A DNA stretch of 64,000 bases from Photobacterium rosenbergii (GTDB lineage: Bacteria > Pseudomonadota > Gammaproteobacteria > Enterobacterales > Vibrionaceae): positions 372,001 to 436,000 of the forward strand of contig NZ_PYMB01000003.1 of NCBI RefSeq assembly GCF_003026455.1. Direction: 5' to 3'. The position numbers were made by a program, and so were the translations under genes. The first letter of the stretch is position 1; every line of letters starts with the position of its first letter. The notes under the pieces were generated by a model, which saw only the letters and a list, made by a program, of their open reading frames with translations, was not told the origin of the DNA and ran no database searches. Shown in pieces: positions 63,928-64,000 of this stretch.

Positions 63928-64000
63928 ACCAAGTCGTCGTCATCACCGGGGTTGGTAAGCGCCTAGGTTTCCAATTGGCCCAAACTCTTCTGCAAGAAGG
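63924..64000 (+). CDS. folM: FolM dihydromonapterin reductase, 5' part only
   Basis: The first 25 codons are visible: [20 protein letters not shown], the start of a short-chain dehydrogenase with the TGxGxRLG nucleotide motif. The start overlaps the folE stop (ATGA). FolM reduces dihydromonapterin to tetrahydromonapterin with NADPH. The name rests on the motif plus the folX-folE context; the rest lies beyond the window. Confidence 0.75.
   Translation, partial: MNQVVVITGVGKRLGFQLAQTLLQE

Noticed and set aside
1-64000. Insertion sequences, prophage, integron or CRISPR array
   Set aside because: No transposase or integrase motifs, no regularly spaced direct repeats and no cas genes seen in either strand.

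Overview
The window is a chromosomal segment of a gamma-proteobacterium, almost certainly a member of the Vibrionaceae. Photobacterium-like is my best guess, but the genus cannot be fixed from sequence reading alone. Pointers are two adjacent LpxL-type acyltransferases (as in the Vibrio LpxL/LpxN pair), DUF3802 and DUF3334 proteins typical of vibrios, the kbl-tdh pair with a divergent LysR gene, and several c-di-GMP and chemotaxis-type signalling genes. Gene density is high and most units end in clear intrinsic terminators. I see no insertion sequence, prophage, integron or CRISPR array, so this is housekeeping and metabolic chromosome rather than an island.

Layout. 0.5-4.3 kb: serine transporter SdaC, a pirin, and an AGCS amino acid:Na+ symporter. 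4.5-6.7 kb: two tandem lipid A late acyltransferases. 7.0-10.8 kb: periplasmic nitrate reductase operon napEABC, including a 45-codon napE; napD is absent. 11-17.8 kb: a small winged-helix protein, YajD-type HNH protein, then DUF2760 - Hsp70 - Hsp70 and a small HTH protein. 17.9-20.2 kb: a two-gene ABC transporter and a small acidic protein of unknown function. 21.16 kb: tRNA-Pro(GGG). 21.5-26.4 kb: SanA, a DASS-family transporter, a Gfo/Idh/MocA oxidoreductase and a second FabH-type synthase. 26.5-34 kb: diguanylate cyclase, RhlE helicase, NagK, TapT, a chemoreceptor and a DUF3802 protein. 34-38.8 kb: a translationally coupled REC-CheX-like protein and PAS-GGDEF cyclase, a glutaredoxin-like protein, DUF3334 and an exported ParB-like protein. 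38.8-45.1 kb: YaiI, YbiT, DcuC, PldA, two very small membrane proteins and a UspA-family protein. 45.2-48.7 kb: threonine catabolism (Tdh, Kbl, LysR regulator). 48.8-57.1 kb: DUF4174 protein, MalZ, hybrid histidine kinase, a long-form GAPDH, and a two-component pair whose response regulator ends in an ArsR-like winged helix. 57.3-61.8 kb: small membrane protein and an RND efflux pair. 61.9-64 kb: CIA30-family protein and the folX-folE-folM tetrahydromonapterin operon, cut by the window edge.

How the genes fit together. Anaerobic respiration is represented by Nap and DcuC. Envelope maintenance is represented by the acyltransferases, PldA, SanA and RND efflux. Amino acid use is represented by SdaC, AGCS and Tdh/Kbl. 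Sensory control is represented by two GGDEF proteins, the REC-CheX protein, DUF3334, a chemoreceptor and two histidine kinases.

The least explained parts are: (1) a 10-bp stem at 44298-44342 that buries the Shine-Dalgarno sequence of a 50-codon membrane protein gene, which is followed by a 32-codon membrane protein gene and usp; (2) the DUF2760/Hsp70/Hsp70 chaperone cluster; (3) a perfect 20-bp inverted repeat at 57141-57187; (4) a tRNA-Pro whose flanks extend the acceptor stem by 12 perfect base pairs; (5) the REC-ArsR-like response regulator next to GAPDH.
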